NCBI GenBank assembly: GCA_951230915.1
Contig: OX579638.1
Span: forward strand, 1-64,000
Direction: 5' to 3'
DNA length: 64,000 nucleotides
Origin: Antitrichia curtipendula
Lineage: Eukaryota > Streptophyta > Bryopsida > Hypnales > Leucodontaceae
Position numbers and translations under genes: made by a program
Part shown: positions 13,419 to 25,984 of the stretch, one piece after another
Layout of the letters: each line of letters opens with the position of its first letter
Numbering within the stretch: position 1 is the stretch's first letter
The notes under the pieces: model-generated
Told to the model about the DNA's origin: nothing
The model's input: the letters and a program-made list of their open reading frames with translations, nothing else
Databases searched by the model: none

Positions 13419-14502
13419 GGATTCACAATACCCGCAAATAGGGGGGTAGGTCCAATCAAAACTTCAAAATGACTTCACATAAAGAAAGTCAACCCACCCC
13501 AAAAAAAGTCCAACTTGCTATATCTCGCAAATGATGATATTGTTAAGGTGGTTTTTTCCACCATTGGATAGGCCATACCTTAAAATGGGGGGTAGCCAAA
13601 AACTTGGCCCCAAAAAAGTATGTCCAAAAAGTGGGGACACCCTTGTAACCCTAAACCCTAAACCCTAAACCCTTTAATAGATTTTGTAACTCCATTGTAT
13701 TCACAACCCTTGAAAATGGGGGGGGAGGCACCATCCAAACCCTAAAATTCCTAACCCTTAACCCTAAACCCAACCCTCAATCCCACTTTTAAAACGCTCA
13801 CAACTCTCAACCCTAAACTTTTTTGGAAAAAAAAACACCACCATTGGATTCACAATACCCGCAAATAGGGGGGTAGGTCCAATCAAAACTTCAAAATGAC
13901 TTCACATAAAGAAAGTCAACCCACCCCAAAAAAAGTCCAACTTGCTATATCTCGCAAATGATGATATTGTTAAGGTGGTTTTTTCCACCATTGGATAGGC
14001 CATACCTTAAAATGGGGGGTAGCCAAAAACTTGGCCCCAAAAAAGTATGTCCAAAAAGTGGGGACACCCTTGTAACCCTAAACCCTAAACCCTAAACCCT
14101 TTAATAGATTTTGTAACTCCATTGTATTCACAACCCTTGAAAATGGGGGGGGAGGCACCATCCAAACCCTAAAATTCCTAACCCTTAACCCTAAACCCAA
14201 CCCTCAATCCCACTTTTAAAACGCTCACAACTCTCAACCCTAAACTTTTTTGGAAAAAAAAACACCACCATTGGATTCACAATACCCGCAAATAGGGGGG
14301 TAGGTCCAATCAAAACTTCAAAATGACTTCACATAAAGAAAGTCAACCCACCCCAAAAAAAGTCCAACTTGCTATATCTCGCAAATGATGATATTGTTAA
14401 GGTGGTTTTTTCCACCATTGGATAGGCCATACCTTAAAATGGGGGGTAGCCAAAAACTTGGCCCCAAAAAAGTATGTCCAAAAAGTGGGGACACCCTTGT
14501 AA
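13419..14502. repeat. 427-bp sub-repeat, about 2.5 copies
   Basis: Copies start with 'ggattcacaatacccgc' at 13,419, 13,846 and 14,273; the third stops at the telomere tract. Each copy contains its own short (CCCTAAA)3 run followed by TTTAATAG, plus 'aacccttaaccctaaaccc' variants. Equivalent copies start at 16,962/17,389/17,816, 20,498/20,925/21,352 and 24,034/24,461. The telomere-like strings inside the repeat suggest it grew out of degenerate telomeric DNA. Confidence 0.93.
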
Positions 14503-14578
14503 CCCTAAACCCTAAACCCTAAACCCTAAAACCCTAAACCCTAAACCCTAAACCCTAAACCCTAAACCCAAACCCTAA
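14503..14578. repeat. Interstitial telomere tract (CCCTAAA)n
   Basis: About 10 units of CCCTAAA with one CCCTAAAA variant and a terminal CCCAAA. This is the plant-type telomere repeat in C-rich orientation on the plus strand. It separates unit A from unit B. Confidence 0.93.
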
Positions 14579-16854
14579 ACCTGCTCATTTTTCTCCTTTC
14601 TATCGGCGGATCTCCCGATGGGATGAGCCTTCTCCCCCACCCATGCTCATTTTTCTCCTTTCTATCGACGGATCTCCCGATGGGATGTGCCTTCTCCCCC
14701 CACCTGTGCTCATTTTTCTCCTTTCTATCGGCAGATCTCCCGATGGGATGAGCCTTCTCCGCCACCTGTGCCCATTATTCTCCTTTCTATCGGCGGATCT
14801 CCCGATGGGATGAGCCTTCTCTCTCCCCGGTGCTCATTATTCTCCTTTCTATCGGCGGATCTCCCGATGGGATGAGCCTTCTCTCTCCCCCGTGCTCATT
14901 ATTCTCCTTTCTATCGGCGGATCTCCCGATGGAATGAGCCTTTTCCCCTCACCTGTGCTCATTTTTCTCCGTTCTATTGGCGGATCTCCCAATTGGATGG
15001 CCCTTCTAAGCCCATGGCTCTTTTATTCCCCATTCTATTGGTAGATCTCCCAATGACCATTTTAGTTACATTTTTTTGATTTTTTTCACTTGTATTGGGA
15101 GATTAATTCATGGCCTAAAGCCCGCTTGTTATTCCACAATAAACCCCAAAGGTTTTTGACTATGTATCCTCCTAAACCGCTCCTAAACTGCCATTTCAAA
15201 TACAAGTACCAAATTTCAGAAAAAAGACATTTTTGGACACATGCAACCGTAGGATCTTGTGGTAAACCGGTTTGAAAAGGTGTGGAAAAAATTTCAGAAT
15301 TTTCCACCATGTAGATTGCAAGATATTAGTGTTTAAATTGACCCAAAGCCTTTTTTTTGTCCCTACAAAAAACCGAGCAGCCGCACTTCACAAGGTCACA
15401 TTTGATTTGTATGCAAAAATGTCCGAAATGGTGGTTACTCTTTGGATCCATTTTTGAAGTCAAGTTGGCCATATGCTTGAAAATGTTTAGATCATTTGGA
15501 ATTGTACAACATATAGGACAAAAAAAGTAAGTAGAAAAAAATAGAGAATGATTCCAAACACCAAATTGTTAAGAATTTAATTATAGGATTGAAAAATGCC
15601 AATCCCAATGGTGATAATGTTGTAATAATCTATCTACACCCAATGTTTTTATTTTTTTTCAAAAATACCCTGAACTGAATTAAATAAAGGACTTCAAAGT
15701 TTATTTTAGAGTAGGAAATGCACAACTGCCTGCAAACTAGAACACCTCATAATTTTGATATCATAAATCAAAATGGAATAATTCCAGACCTAAAGTTGCA
15801 TATATAGATCTATAAAATTGGTTTCAAATTTTCAATTTTCTTAAAAATGATTTCCTAAGAATTTTTTGAGCTGCCCACCAAGCAATGGAAATCACATGTC
15901 ATACGATAACTTTTTAATTGTGCGGTCCAAAGTTATGAGGTGTGATGGTGTACTGGTGTTTACCCGTTACACTGGAGTCCGTGTTATATCCTTACCCTGA
16001 ACCCTACTACCGCCTTACACCTTCTTGCTCCAAGGAGGTACACTTGTGGAAGGGTGTACATGAGTGTTAAGGAGTGCACCTTCACTACAACTGTACACCA
16101 TTACACTTCACGCATTGGTGTAAAATCCTCACCTAGCAGTGTAATGGTGTAGGTTTGTTGACCCTGTGCACTCCCGTACACCTTTCGAAGGGTGTACCTC
16201 CCCGGCCAACGAAGGTCCGAATTGTACCAGTGTCCACCCATTACACCTGAATTTACAACACCCCCTCGTTGTCATGTAGCTCCCCGACATGACAAGGTGT
16301 AATGGTGTAAGAGTGCACCGGTGCTTTTAGTTTATTTTTTATTTTGCTAAAACCCAAAGAAATAAGGCTGTCAACCCCAGGTGGATGGTTGCCGCGACAC
16401 CCCTAAACCCAAAAATAGGCACAATTTTTGAATGTGGAGGAATTAGAAGGCGTAATTTACGTTGATGGAAAGAAGAGGAGAAATCTGTAAAGACCCGCCC
16501 CCTAATTTATCACATTGAACAGAAATGGATGCCAAACGAGTTGCCGAAGTTGCCGCAACCCATGAAAACCTCCACCTTCAATCCCCTCTCATTTTCGATT
16601 GGTTGAAACTGAGCCTTCGAGATCACTACCGCTAGAAAGAAGAGACGAAATCGGTCCGAACCCAACTTGAAATTTCTTGCATTGGGCAAGAATTGCAGGA
16701 GATTTGGGTCGCCGAAGTTGCTGCCAGCAAAGAAAACTGCGACCTAAAAACGGCCATAACTTTCAATCGGTAAGGAATTAGACCTTGAGAGTAGTCCCGT
16801 TGGAAAGAGGAGGAAAAATCAGTCACGATAGGCCTATAATCCCCTGCATTCTCA

Positions 16855-16961
16855 GAGGTCGACCTGCATTCTCAAAGGAAATCTTACACTGTGTAAGCCC
16901 TTTGTTAAAAGGTGTAACGAAATACACGGAATGCACTGCATTCCCGTGCCTTCTTCCTATA
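16855..16961. repeat. Multi-palindrome cassette, unit B
   Basis: A single 107-bp copy with the CTTACAC-T-GTGTAAG and GAATGCA-C-TGCATTC palindromes intact. It lies between the GGAAAGAAGAGG module and the first 427-bp repeat. Confidence 0.85.
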
Positions 16962-18044
16962 GGATTCACAATACCCGCAAATAGGGGGGTAGGTCCAATC
17001 AAAACTTCAAAATGACTTCACATAAAGAAAGTCAACCCACCCCAAAAAAAGTCCAACTTGCTATATCTCGCAAATGATGATATTGTTAAGGTGGTTTTTT
17101 CCACCATTGGATAGGCCATACCTTAAAATGGGGGGTAGCCAAAAACTTGGCCCCAAAAAAGTATGTCCAAAAAGTGGGGACACCCTTGTAACCCTAAACC
17201 CTAAACCCTAAACCCTTTAATAGATTTTGTAACTCCATTGTATTCACAACCCTTGAAAATGGGGGGGGAGGCACCATCCAAACCCTAAAATTCCTAACCC
17301 TTAACCCTAAACCCAACCCTCAATCCCACTTTTAAAACGCTCACAACTCTCAACCCTAAACTTTTTTGGAAAAAAAAACACCACCATTGGATTCACAATA
17401 CCCGCAAATAGGGGGGTAGGTCCAATCAAAACTTCAAAATGACTTCACATAAAGAAAGTCAACCCACCCCAAAAAAAGTCCAACTTGCTATATCTCGCAA
17501 ATGATGATATTGTTAAGGTGGTTTTTTCCACCATTGGATAGGCCATACCTTAAAATGGGGGGTAGCCAAAAACTTGGCCCCAAAAAAGTATGTCCAAAAA
17601 GTGGGGACACCCTTGTAACCCTAAACCCTAAACCCTAAACCCTTTAATAGATTTTGTAACTCCATTGTATTCACAACCCTTGAAAATGGGGGGGGAGGCA
17701 CCATCCAAACCCTAAAATTCCTAACCCTTAACCCTAAACCCAACCCTCAATCCCACTTTTAAAACGCTCACAACTCTCAACCCTAAACTTTTTTGGAAAA
17801 AAAAACACCACCATTGGATTCACAATACCCGCAAATAGGGGGGTAGGTCCAATCAAAACTTCAAAATGACTTCACATAAAGAAAGTCAACCCACCCCAAA
17901 AAAAGTCCAACTTGCTATATCTCGCAAATGATGATATTGTTAAGGTGGTTTTTTCCACCATTGGATAGGCCATACCTTAAAATGGGGGGTAGCCAAAAAC
18001 TTGGCCCCAAAAAAGTATGTCCAAAAAGTGGGGACACCCTTGTA

Positions 18045-18114
18045 ACCCTAAACCCTAAACCCTAAACCCTAAAACCCTAAACCCTAAACCCTAAACCCTA
18101 AACCCAAACCCTAA
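18045..18114. repeat. Interstitial telomere tract (CCCTAAA)n
   Basis: CCCTAAA units with one CCCTAAAA, separating units B and C. It is slightly shorter than the tract at 14,503. Confidence 0.93.
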
Positions 18115-20390
18115 ACCTGCTCATTTTTCTCCTTTCTATCGGCGGATCTCCCGATGGGATGAGCCTTCTCCCCCACCCATGCTCATTTTTCTCCTTTCTA
18201 TCGACGGATCTCCCGATGGGATGTGCCTTCTCCCCCCACCTGTGCTCATTTTTCTCCTTTCTATCGGCAGATCTCCCGATGGGATGAGCCTTCTCCGCCA
18301 CCTGTGCCCATTATTCTCCTTTCTATCGGCGGATCTCCCGATGGGATGAGCCTTCTCTCTCCCCGGTGCTCATTATTCTCCTTTCTATCGGCGGATCTCC
18401 CGATGGGATGAGCCTTCTCTCTCCCCCGTGCTCATTATTCTCCTTTCTATCGGCGGATCTCCCGATGGAATGAGCCTTTTCCCCTCACCTGTGCTCATTT
18501 TTCTCCGTTCTATTGGCGGATCTCCCAATTGGATGGCCCTTCTAAGCCCATGGCTCTTTTATTCCCCATTCTATTGGTAGATCTCCCAATGACCATTTTA
18601 GTTACATTTTTTTGATTTTTTTCACTTGTATTGGGAGATTAATTCATGGCCTAAAGCCCGCTTGTTATTCCACAATAAACCCCAAAGGTTTTTGACTATG
18701 TATCCTCCTAAACCGCTCCTAAACTGCCATTTCAAATACAAGTACCAAATTTCAGAAAAAAGACATTTTTGGACACATGCAACCGTAGGATCTTGTGGTA
18801 AACCGGTTTGAAAAGGTGTGGAAAAAATTTCAGAATTTTCCACCATGTAGATTGCAAGATATTAGTGTTTAAATTGACCCAAAGCCTTTTTTTTGTCCCT
18901 ACAAAAAACCGAGCAGCCGCACTTCACAAGGTCACATTTGATTTGTATGCAAAAATGTCCGAAATGGTGGTTACTCTTTGGATCCATTTTTGAAGTCAAG
19001 TTGGCCATATGCTTGAAAATGTTTAGATCATTTGGAATTGTACAACATATAGGACAAAAAAAGTAAGTAGAAAAAAATAGAGAATGATTCCAAACACCAA
19101 ATTGTTAAGAATTTAATTATAGGATTGAAAAATGCCAATCCCAATGGTGATAATGTTGTAATAATCTATCTACACCCAATGTTTTTATTTTTTTTCAAAA
19201 ATACCCTGAACTGAATTAAATAAAGGACTTCAAAGTTTATTTTAGAGTAGGAAATGCACAACTGCCTGCAAACTAGAACACCTCATAATTTTGATATCAT
19301 AAATCAAAATGGAATAATTCCAGACCTAAAGTTGCATATATAGATCTATAAAATTGGTTTCAAATTTTCAATTTTCTTAAAAATGATTTCCTAAGAATTT
19401 TTTGAGCTGCCCACCAAGCAATGGAAATCACATGTCATACGATAACTTTTTAATTGTGCGGTCCAAAGTTATGAGGTGTGATGGTGTACTGGTGTTTACC
19501 CGTTACACTGGAGTCCGTGTTATATCCTTACCCTGAACCCTACTACCGCCTTACACCTTCTTGCTCCAAGGAGGTACACTTGTGGAAGGGTGTACATGAG
19601 TGTTAAGGAGTGCACCTTCACTACAACTGTACACCATTACACTTCACGCATTGGTGTAAAATCCTCACCTAGCAGTGTAATGGTGTAGGTTTGTTGACCC
19701 TGTGCACTCCCGTACACCTTTCGAAGGGTGTACCTCCCCGGCCAACGAAGGTCCGAATTGTACCAGTGTCCACCCATTACACCTGAATTTACAACACCCC
19801 CTCGTTGTCATGTAGCTCCCCGACATGACAAGGTGTAATGGTGTAAGAGTGCACCGGTGCTTTTAGTTTATTTTTTATTTTGCTAAAACCCAAAGAAATA
19901 AGGCTGTCAACCCCAGGTGGATGGTTGCCGCGACACCCCTAAACCCAAAAATAGGCACAATTTTTGAATGTGGAGGAATTAGAAGGCGTAATTTACGTTG
20001 ATGGAAAGAAGAGGAGAAATCTGTAAAGACCCGCCCCCTAATTTATCACATTGAACAGAAATGGATGCCAAACGAGTTGCCGAAGTTGCCGCAACCCATG
20101 AAAACCTCCACCTTCAATCCCCTCTCATTTTCGATTGGTTGAAACTGAGCCTTCGAGATCACTACCGCTAGAAAGAAGAGACGAAATCGGTCCGAACCCA
20201 ACTTGAAATTTCTTGCATTGGGCAAGAATTGCAGGAGATTTGGGTCGCCGAAGTTGCTGCCAGCAAAGAAAACTGCGACCTAAAAACGGCCATAACTTTC
20301 AATCGGTAAGGAATTAGACCTTGAGAGTAGTCCCGTTGGAAAGAGGAGGAAAAATCAGTCACGATAGGCCTATAATCCCCTGCATTCTCA

Positions 20391-20497
20391 GAGGTCGACC
20401 TGCATTCTCAAAGGAAATCTTACACTGTGTAAGCCCTTTGTTAAAAGGTGTAACGAAATACACGGAATGCACTGCATTCCCGTGCCTTCTTCCTATA
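20391..20497. repeat. Multi-palindrome cassette, unit C
   Basis: Same as the unit B copy, 3,536 bp further on, with both palindromes intact. Confidence 0.85.
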
Positions 20498-21580
20498 GGA
20501 TTCACAATACCCGCAAATAGGGGGGTAGGTCCAATCAAAACTTCAAAATGACTTCACATAAAGAAAGTCAACCCACCCCAAAAAAAGTCCAACTTGCTAT
20601 ATCTCGCAAATGATGATATTGTTAAGGTGGTTTTTTCCACCATTGGATAGGCCATACCTTAAAATGGAGGGTAGCCAAAAACTTGGCCCCAAAAAAGTAT
20701 GTCCAAAAAGTGGGGACACCCTTGTAACCCTAAACCCTAAACCCTAAACCCTTTAATAGATTTTGTAACTCCATTGTATTCACAACCCTTGAAAATGGGG
20801 GGGGAGGCACCATCCAAACCCTAAAATTCCTAACCCTTAACCCTAAACCCAACCCTCAATCCCACTTTTAAAACGCTCACAACTCTCAACCCTAAACTTT
20901 TTTGGAAAAAAAAACACCACCATTGGATTCACAATACCCGCAAATAGGGGGGTAGGTCCAATCAAAACTTCAAAATGACTTCACATAAAGAAAGTCAACC
21001 CACCCCAAAAAAAGTCCAACTTGCTATATCTCGCAAATGATGATATTGTTAAGGTGGTTTTTTCCACCATTGGATAGGCCATACCTTAAAATGGGGGGTA
21101 GCCAAAAACTTGGCCCCAAAAAAGTATGTCCAAAAAGTGGGGACACCCTTGTAACCCTAAACCCTAAACCCTAAACCCTTTAATAGATTTTGTAACTCCA
21201 TTGTATTCACAACCCTTGAAAATGGGGGGGGAGGCACCATCCAAACCCTAAAATTCCTAACCCTTAACCCTAAACCCAACCCTCAATCCCACTTTTAAAA
21301 CGCTCACAACTCTCAACCCTAAACTTTTTTGGAAAAAAAAACACCACCATTGGATTCACAATACCCGCAAATAGGGGGGTAGGTCCAATCAAAACTTCAA
21401 AATGACTTCACATAAAGAAAGTCAACCCACCCCAAAAAAAGTCCAACTTGCTATATCTCGCAAATGATGATATTGTTAAGGTGGTTTTTTCCACCATTGG
21501 ATAGGCCATACCTTAAAATGGGGGGTAGCCAAAAACTTGGCCCCAAAAAAGTATGTCCAAAAAGTGGGGACACCCTTGTA

Positions 21581-21650
21581 ACCCTAAACCCTAAACCCTA
21601 AACCCTAAAACCCTAAACCCTAAACCCTAAACCCTAAACCCAAACCCTAA
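21581..21650. repeat. Interstitial telomere tract (CCCTAAA)n
   Basis: The same tract as at 18,045, separating units C and D. Confidence 0.93.
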
Positions 21651-23926
21651 ACCTGCTCATTTTTCTCCTTTCTATCGGCGGATCTCCCGATGGGATGAGC
21701 CTTCTCCCCCACCCATGCTCATTTTTCTCCTTTCTATCGACGGATCTCCCGATGGGATGTGCCTTCTCCCCCCACCTGTGCTCATTTTTCTCCTTTCTAT
21801 CGGCAGATCTCCCGATGGGATGAGCCTTCTCCGCCACCTGTGCCCATTATTCTCCTTTCTATCGGCGGATCTCCCGATGGGATGAGCCTTCTCTCTCCCC
21901 GGTGCTCATTATTCTCCTTTCTATCGGCGGATCTCCCGATGGGATGAGCCTTCTCTCTCCCCCGTGCTCATTATTCTCCTTTCTATCGGCGGATCTCCCG
22001 ATGGAATGAGCCTTTTCCCCTCACCTGTGCTCATTTTTCTCCGTTCTATTGGCGGATCTCCCAATTGGATGGCCCTTCTAAGCCCATGGCTCTTTTATTC
22101 CCCATTCTATTGGTAGATCTCCCAATGACCATTTTAGTTACATTTTTTTGATTTTTTTCACTTGTATTGGGAGATTAATTCATGGCCTAAAGCCCGCTTG
22201 TTATTCCACAATAAACCCCAAAGGTTTTTGACTATGTATCCTCCTAAACCGCTCCTAAACTGCCATTTCAAATACAAGTACCAAATTTCAGAAAAAAGAC
22301 ATTTTTGGACACATGCAACCGTAGGATCTTGTGGTAAACCGGTTTGAAAAGGTGTGGAAAAAATTTCAGAATTTTCCACCATGTAGATTGCAAGATATTA
22401 GTGTTTAAATTGACCCAAAGCCTTTTTTTTGTCCCTACAAAAAACCGAGCAGCCGCACTTCACAAGGTCACATTTGATTTGTATGCAAAAATGTCCGAAA
22501 TGGTGGTTACTCTTTGGATCCATTTTTGAAGTCAAGTTGGCCATATGCTTGAAAATGTTTAGATCATTTGGAATTGTACAACATATAGGACAAAAAAAGT
22601 AAGTAGAAAAAAATAGAGAATGATTCCAAACACCAAATTGTTAAGAATTTAATTATAGGATTGAAAAATGCCAATCCCAATGGTGATAATGTTGTAATAA
22701 TCTATCTACACCCAATGTTTTTATTTTTTTTCAAAAATACCCTGAACTGAATTAAATAAAGGACTTCAAAGTTTATTTTAGAGTAGGAAATGCACAACTG
22801 CCTGCAAACTAGAACACCTCATAATTTTGATATCATAAATCAAAATGGAATAATTCCAGACCTAAAGTTGCATATATAGATCTATAAAATTGGTTTCAAA
22901 TTTTCAATTTTCTTAAAAATGATTTCCTAAGAATTTTTTGAGCTGCCCACCAAGCAATGGAAATCACATGTCATACGATAACTTTTTAATTGTGCGGTCC
23001 AAAGTTATGAGGTGTGATGGTGTACTGGTGTTTACCCGTTACACTGGAGTCCGTGTTATATCCTTACCCTGAACCCTACTACCGCCTTACACCTTCTTGC
23101 TCCAAGGAGGTACACTTGTGGAAGGGTGTACATGAGTGTTAAGGAGTGCACCTTCACTACAACTGTACACCATTACACTTCACGCATTGGTGTAAAATCC
23201 TCACCTAGCAGTGTAATGGTGTAGGTTTGTTGACCCTGTGCACTCCCGTACACCTTTCGAAGGGTGTACCTCCCCGGCCAACGAAGGTCCGAATTGTACC
23301 AGTGTCCACCCATTACACCTGAATTTACAACACCCCCTCGTTGTCATGTAGCTCCCCGACATGACAAGGTGTAATGGTGTAAGAGTGCACCGGTGCTTTT
23401 AGTTTATTTTTTATTTTGCTAAAACCCAAAGAAATAAGGCTGTCAACCCCAGGTGGATGGTTGCCGCGACACCCCTAAACCCAAAAATAGGCACAATTTT
23501 TGAATGTGGAGGAATTAGAAGGCGTAATTTACGTTGATGGAAAGAAGAGGAGAAATCTGTAAAGACCCGCCCCCTAATTTATCACATTGAACAGAAATGG
23601 ATGCCAAACGAGTTGCCGAAGTTGCCGCAACCCATGAAAACCTCCACCTTCAATCCCCTCTCATTTTCGATTGGTTGAAACTGAGCCTTCGAGATCACTA
23701 CCGCTAGAAAGAAGAGACGAAATCGGTCCGAACCCAACTTGAAATTTCTTGCATTGGGCAAGAATTGCAGGAGATTTGGGTCGCCGAAGTTGCTGCCAGC
23801 AAAGAAAACTGCGACCTAAAAACGGCCATAACTTTCAATCGGTAAGGAATTAGACCTTGAGAGTAGTCCCGTTGGAAAGAGGAGGAAAAATCAGTCACGA
23901 TAGGCCTATAATCCCCTGCATTCTCA

Positions 23927-24033
23927 GAGGTCGACCTGCATTCTCAAAGGAAATCTTACACTGTGTAAGCCCTTTGTTAAAAGGTGTAACGAAATACACG
24001 GAATGCACTGCATTCCCGTGCCTTCTTCCTATA
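23927..24033. repeat. Multi-palindrome cassette, unit D
   Basis: Same as the unit B copy, 7,072 bp further on, with both palindromes intact. Confidence 0.85.
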
Positions 24034-24690
24034 GGATTCACAATACCCGCAAATAGGGGGGTAGGTCCAATCAAAACTTCAAAATGACTTCACATAAAGA
24101 AAGTCAACCCACCCCAAAAAAAGTCCAACTTGCTATATCTCGCAAATGATGATATTGTTAAGGTGGTTTTTTCCACCATTGGATAGGCCATACCTTAAAA
24201 TGGAGGGTAGCCAAAAACTTGGCCCCAAAAAAGTATGTCCAAAAAGTGGGGACACCCTTGTAACCCTAAACCCTAAACCCTAAACCCTTTAATAGATTTT
24301 GTAACTCCATTGTATTCACAACCCTTGAAAATGGGGGGGGAGGCACCATCCAAACCCTAAAATTCCTAACCCTTAACCCTAAACCCAACCCTCAATCCCA
24401 CTTTTAAAACGCTCACAACTCTCAACCCTAAACTTTTTTGGAAAAAAAAACACCACCATTGGATTCACAATACCCGCAAATAGGGGGGTAGGTCCAATCA
24501 AAACTTCAAAATGACTTCACATAAAGAAAGTCAACCCACCCCAAAAAAAGTCCAACTTGCTATATCTCGCAAATGATGATATTGTTAAGGTGGTTTTTTC
24601 CACCATTGGATAGGCCATACCTTAAAATGGGGGGTAGCCAAAAACTTGGCCCCAAAAAAGTATGTCCAAAAAGTGGGGACACCCTTGTAA

Positions 24691-24792
24691 CCCTAAACCC
24701 TAAACCCTAAACCCTAAACCCTAAAACCCTAAAACCCTAAAACCCTAAAACCCTAAACCCTAAACCCTAAACCCTAAACCCTAAACCCTAAA
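24691..24792. repeat. Longest interstitial telomere tract, array boundary
   Basis: About 14 units of CCCTAAA, including a run of consecutive CCCTAAAA 8-mers in the middle. It ends abruptly at 'aaagtggatgaag', where unrelated AT-rich DNA begins. This could be a healed break, a relic telomere or a repeat-expansion end. Confidence 0.93.
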
Positions 24793-25980
24793 GTGGATGA
24801 AGCTAATTTAATTTCTTTGGATAAAAATAAAAGCCCTTCTTTGCAAATTGTGCTTGCAATTTTTATAGCATGCGGTTTTTTTGTGTATTAGTTCTATTCT
24901 AAACCCTTTATGAGTATTATTATTAAATTTCATGGGTGATTTTACTAAGAAATGAATTCAATTCTATTCAAAATCTAATTTTTCCTGTGTAGAGGCACTT
25001 GCACATAAGGCCTGCTCTCAATGGAATGACGGTAAATACATGACGTGGATTAAATTCATTTGCACATCATGTTTATGGTAATACTATTTTTTTGTAGGAG
25101 AGGATAGGCTATTATTTTTGCCCCAAATTTCTGAAACCCTTAAATAATTTTTTTAAAACCATAACATGATTTTTTTTCATACTCTAAGCCCAAAATTTAT
25201 TCTAATAATTTGAACATTATTATTTATGACTTTGGCATGTCTATTTCTAGTAAAAAATATTAATGAACCTTCTAATTTTAATGCTTGTCACTCAAAGGTC
25301 ATTGTGGAACTGTTCACATTGTAGAAGTGTTCCCTAAACCCTCACATATTTCTAAATAATCCACAAACAAGACCTTCTGATGAAATAAAAGTCAAGTTCT
25401 CAAGAAGGTTATTGTAAGAAGAAAAAAAAGTGAACCCAAAATATGGAAGGAAGCCTCTTTAGAATTGAACAAGCTTATGAGGTGGTAGAAAATAAATTTT
25501 GTCTATGAAGTCAATATCCTTATATGACAAGTTATAAAATAACAGAAAAAAATGAAGGAACCACTATAGAATTGAATAATAAATGAATCCCTATGGAATT
25601 GATTGTTTCATTTCTTTAGATGAACCTTAATGATATTCTTTGGTTCCAAAGAGCTCTAAACCCCATCCAAATGACAATGTACGTAGGATTAGTTAATATA
25701 TTTTTCCGTATAAAGCTTGAAGGTGCTAACTTATTTGGTTTAGGGGTCCCAAAACCAACATTAGAAGAGTTAACAAAGTTTTGTGGTCAATAATGCACAT
25801 TGTAATGATAGTTGTAAGTTTTATTTTTGAATTTAACCCCTAAAGGTCCAAACAGCGTTTTTTGGGCAACATAGCAATTTGGGGCAACTCATTATGAATG
25901 GAATTTTTGGTTTGGGAGGCTGAAATTTTTCCACAGTATGTGCCCAAGGAGTATCTTTAAGGCCCAACAATTTTCATAAC
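24793..25980. other. AT-rich unique DNA, no gene seen
   Basis: I see no open frame of note, tandem repeat or recognisable element in this stretch. Confidence 0.6.
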
Positions 25981-25984
25981 TTTT

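Larger units (their letters stand above)
10790..14581. repeat. Large tandem array, unit A (variant)
   Basis: This is the first unit of the array. In order it has the 62-63-bp minisatellite (10,790-11,400), a spacer found in all units (11,400-12,285), a GTGTA-rich block (12,285-12,660), the GGAAAGAAGAGG module (12,720-13,200), the palindrome cassette in duplicate (13,205-13,418), the 427-bp sub-repeat (13,419-14,502) and a telomere-type tract. It is longer than the later units because it has extra minisatellite units and a second copy of the 107-bp cassette. It also differs by scattered substitutions, so it diverged before the later units were homogenised. Confidence 0.92.
14582..18117. repeat. 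Large tandem array, unit B (3,536 bp)
   Basis: This full unit begins at 'tgctcatttttctcc' and ends with a CCCTAAA tract. Matching landmarks recur at exactly +3,536 bp in unit C. It holds six to seven minisatellite units, the spacer, the GTGTA block (about 15,940-16,310), the module, one cassette (16,855-16,961), 427-bp repeats starting at 16,962, 17,389 and 17,816, and the telomere tract. The repeated short open frames have identical translations in every unit and resemble no gene. Confidence 0.95.
18118..21653. repeat. Large tandem array, unit C (3,536 bp)
   Basis: This unit appears nearly base-identical to unit B. One visible difference is 'aatggagggtagcc' near 20,665 where unit B has 'aatggggggtagcc'. 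The same order of sub-elements is kept: cassette at 20,391-20,497, 427-bp repeats from 20,498, telomere tract at 21,581-21,650. Near-identity over 3.5 kb implies a very recent duplication or gene conversion, or an assembly artefact. Confidence 0.95.
21654..24792. repeat. Large tandem array, unit D (truncated at the right)
   Basis: This last unit matches unit C (including the 'ggaggg' variant near 24,203) up to its second 427-bp repeat. It then passes straight into a telomere-type tract instead of a third 427-bp copy. Its cassette is at 23,927-24,033. After 24,792 the sequence becomes unrelated AT-rich DNA, so this is the true right boundary of the array. Confidence 0.94.
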
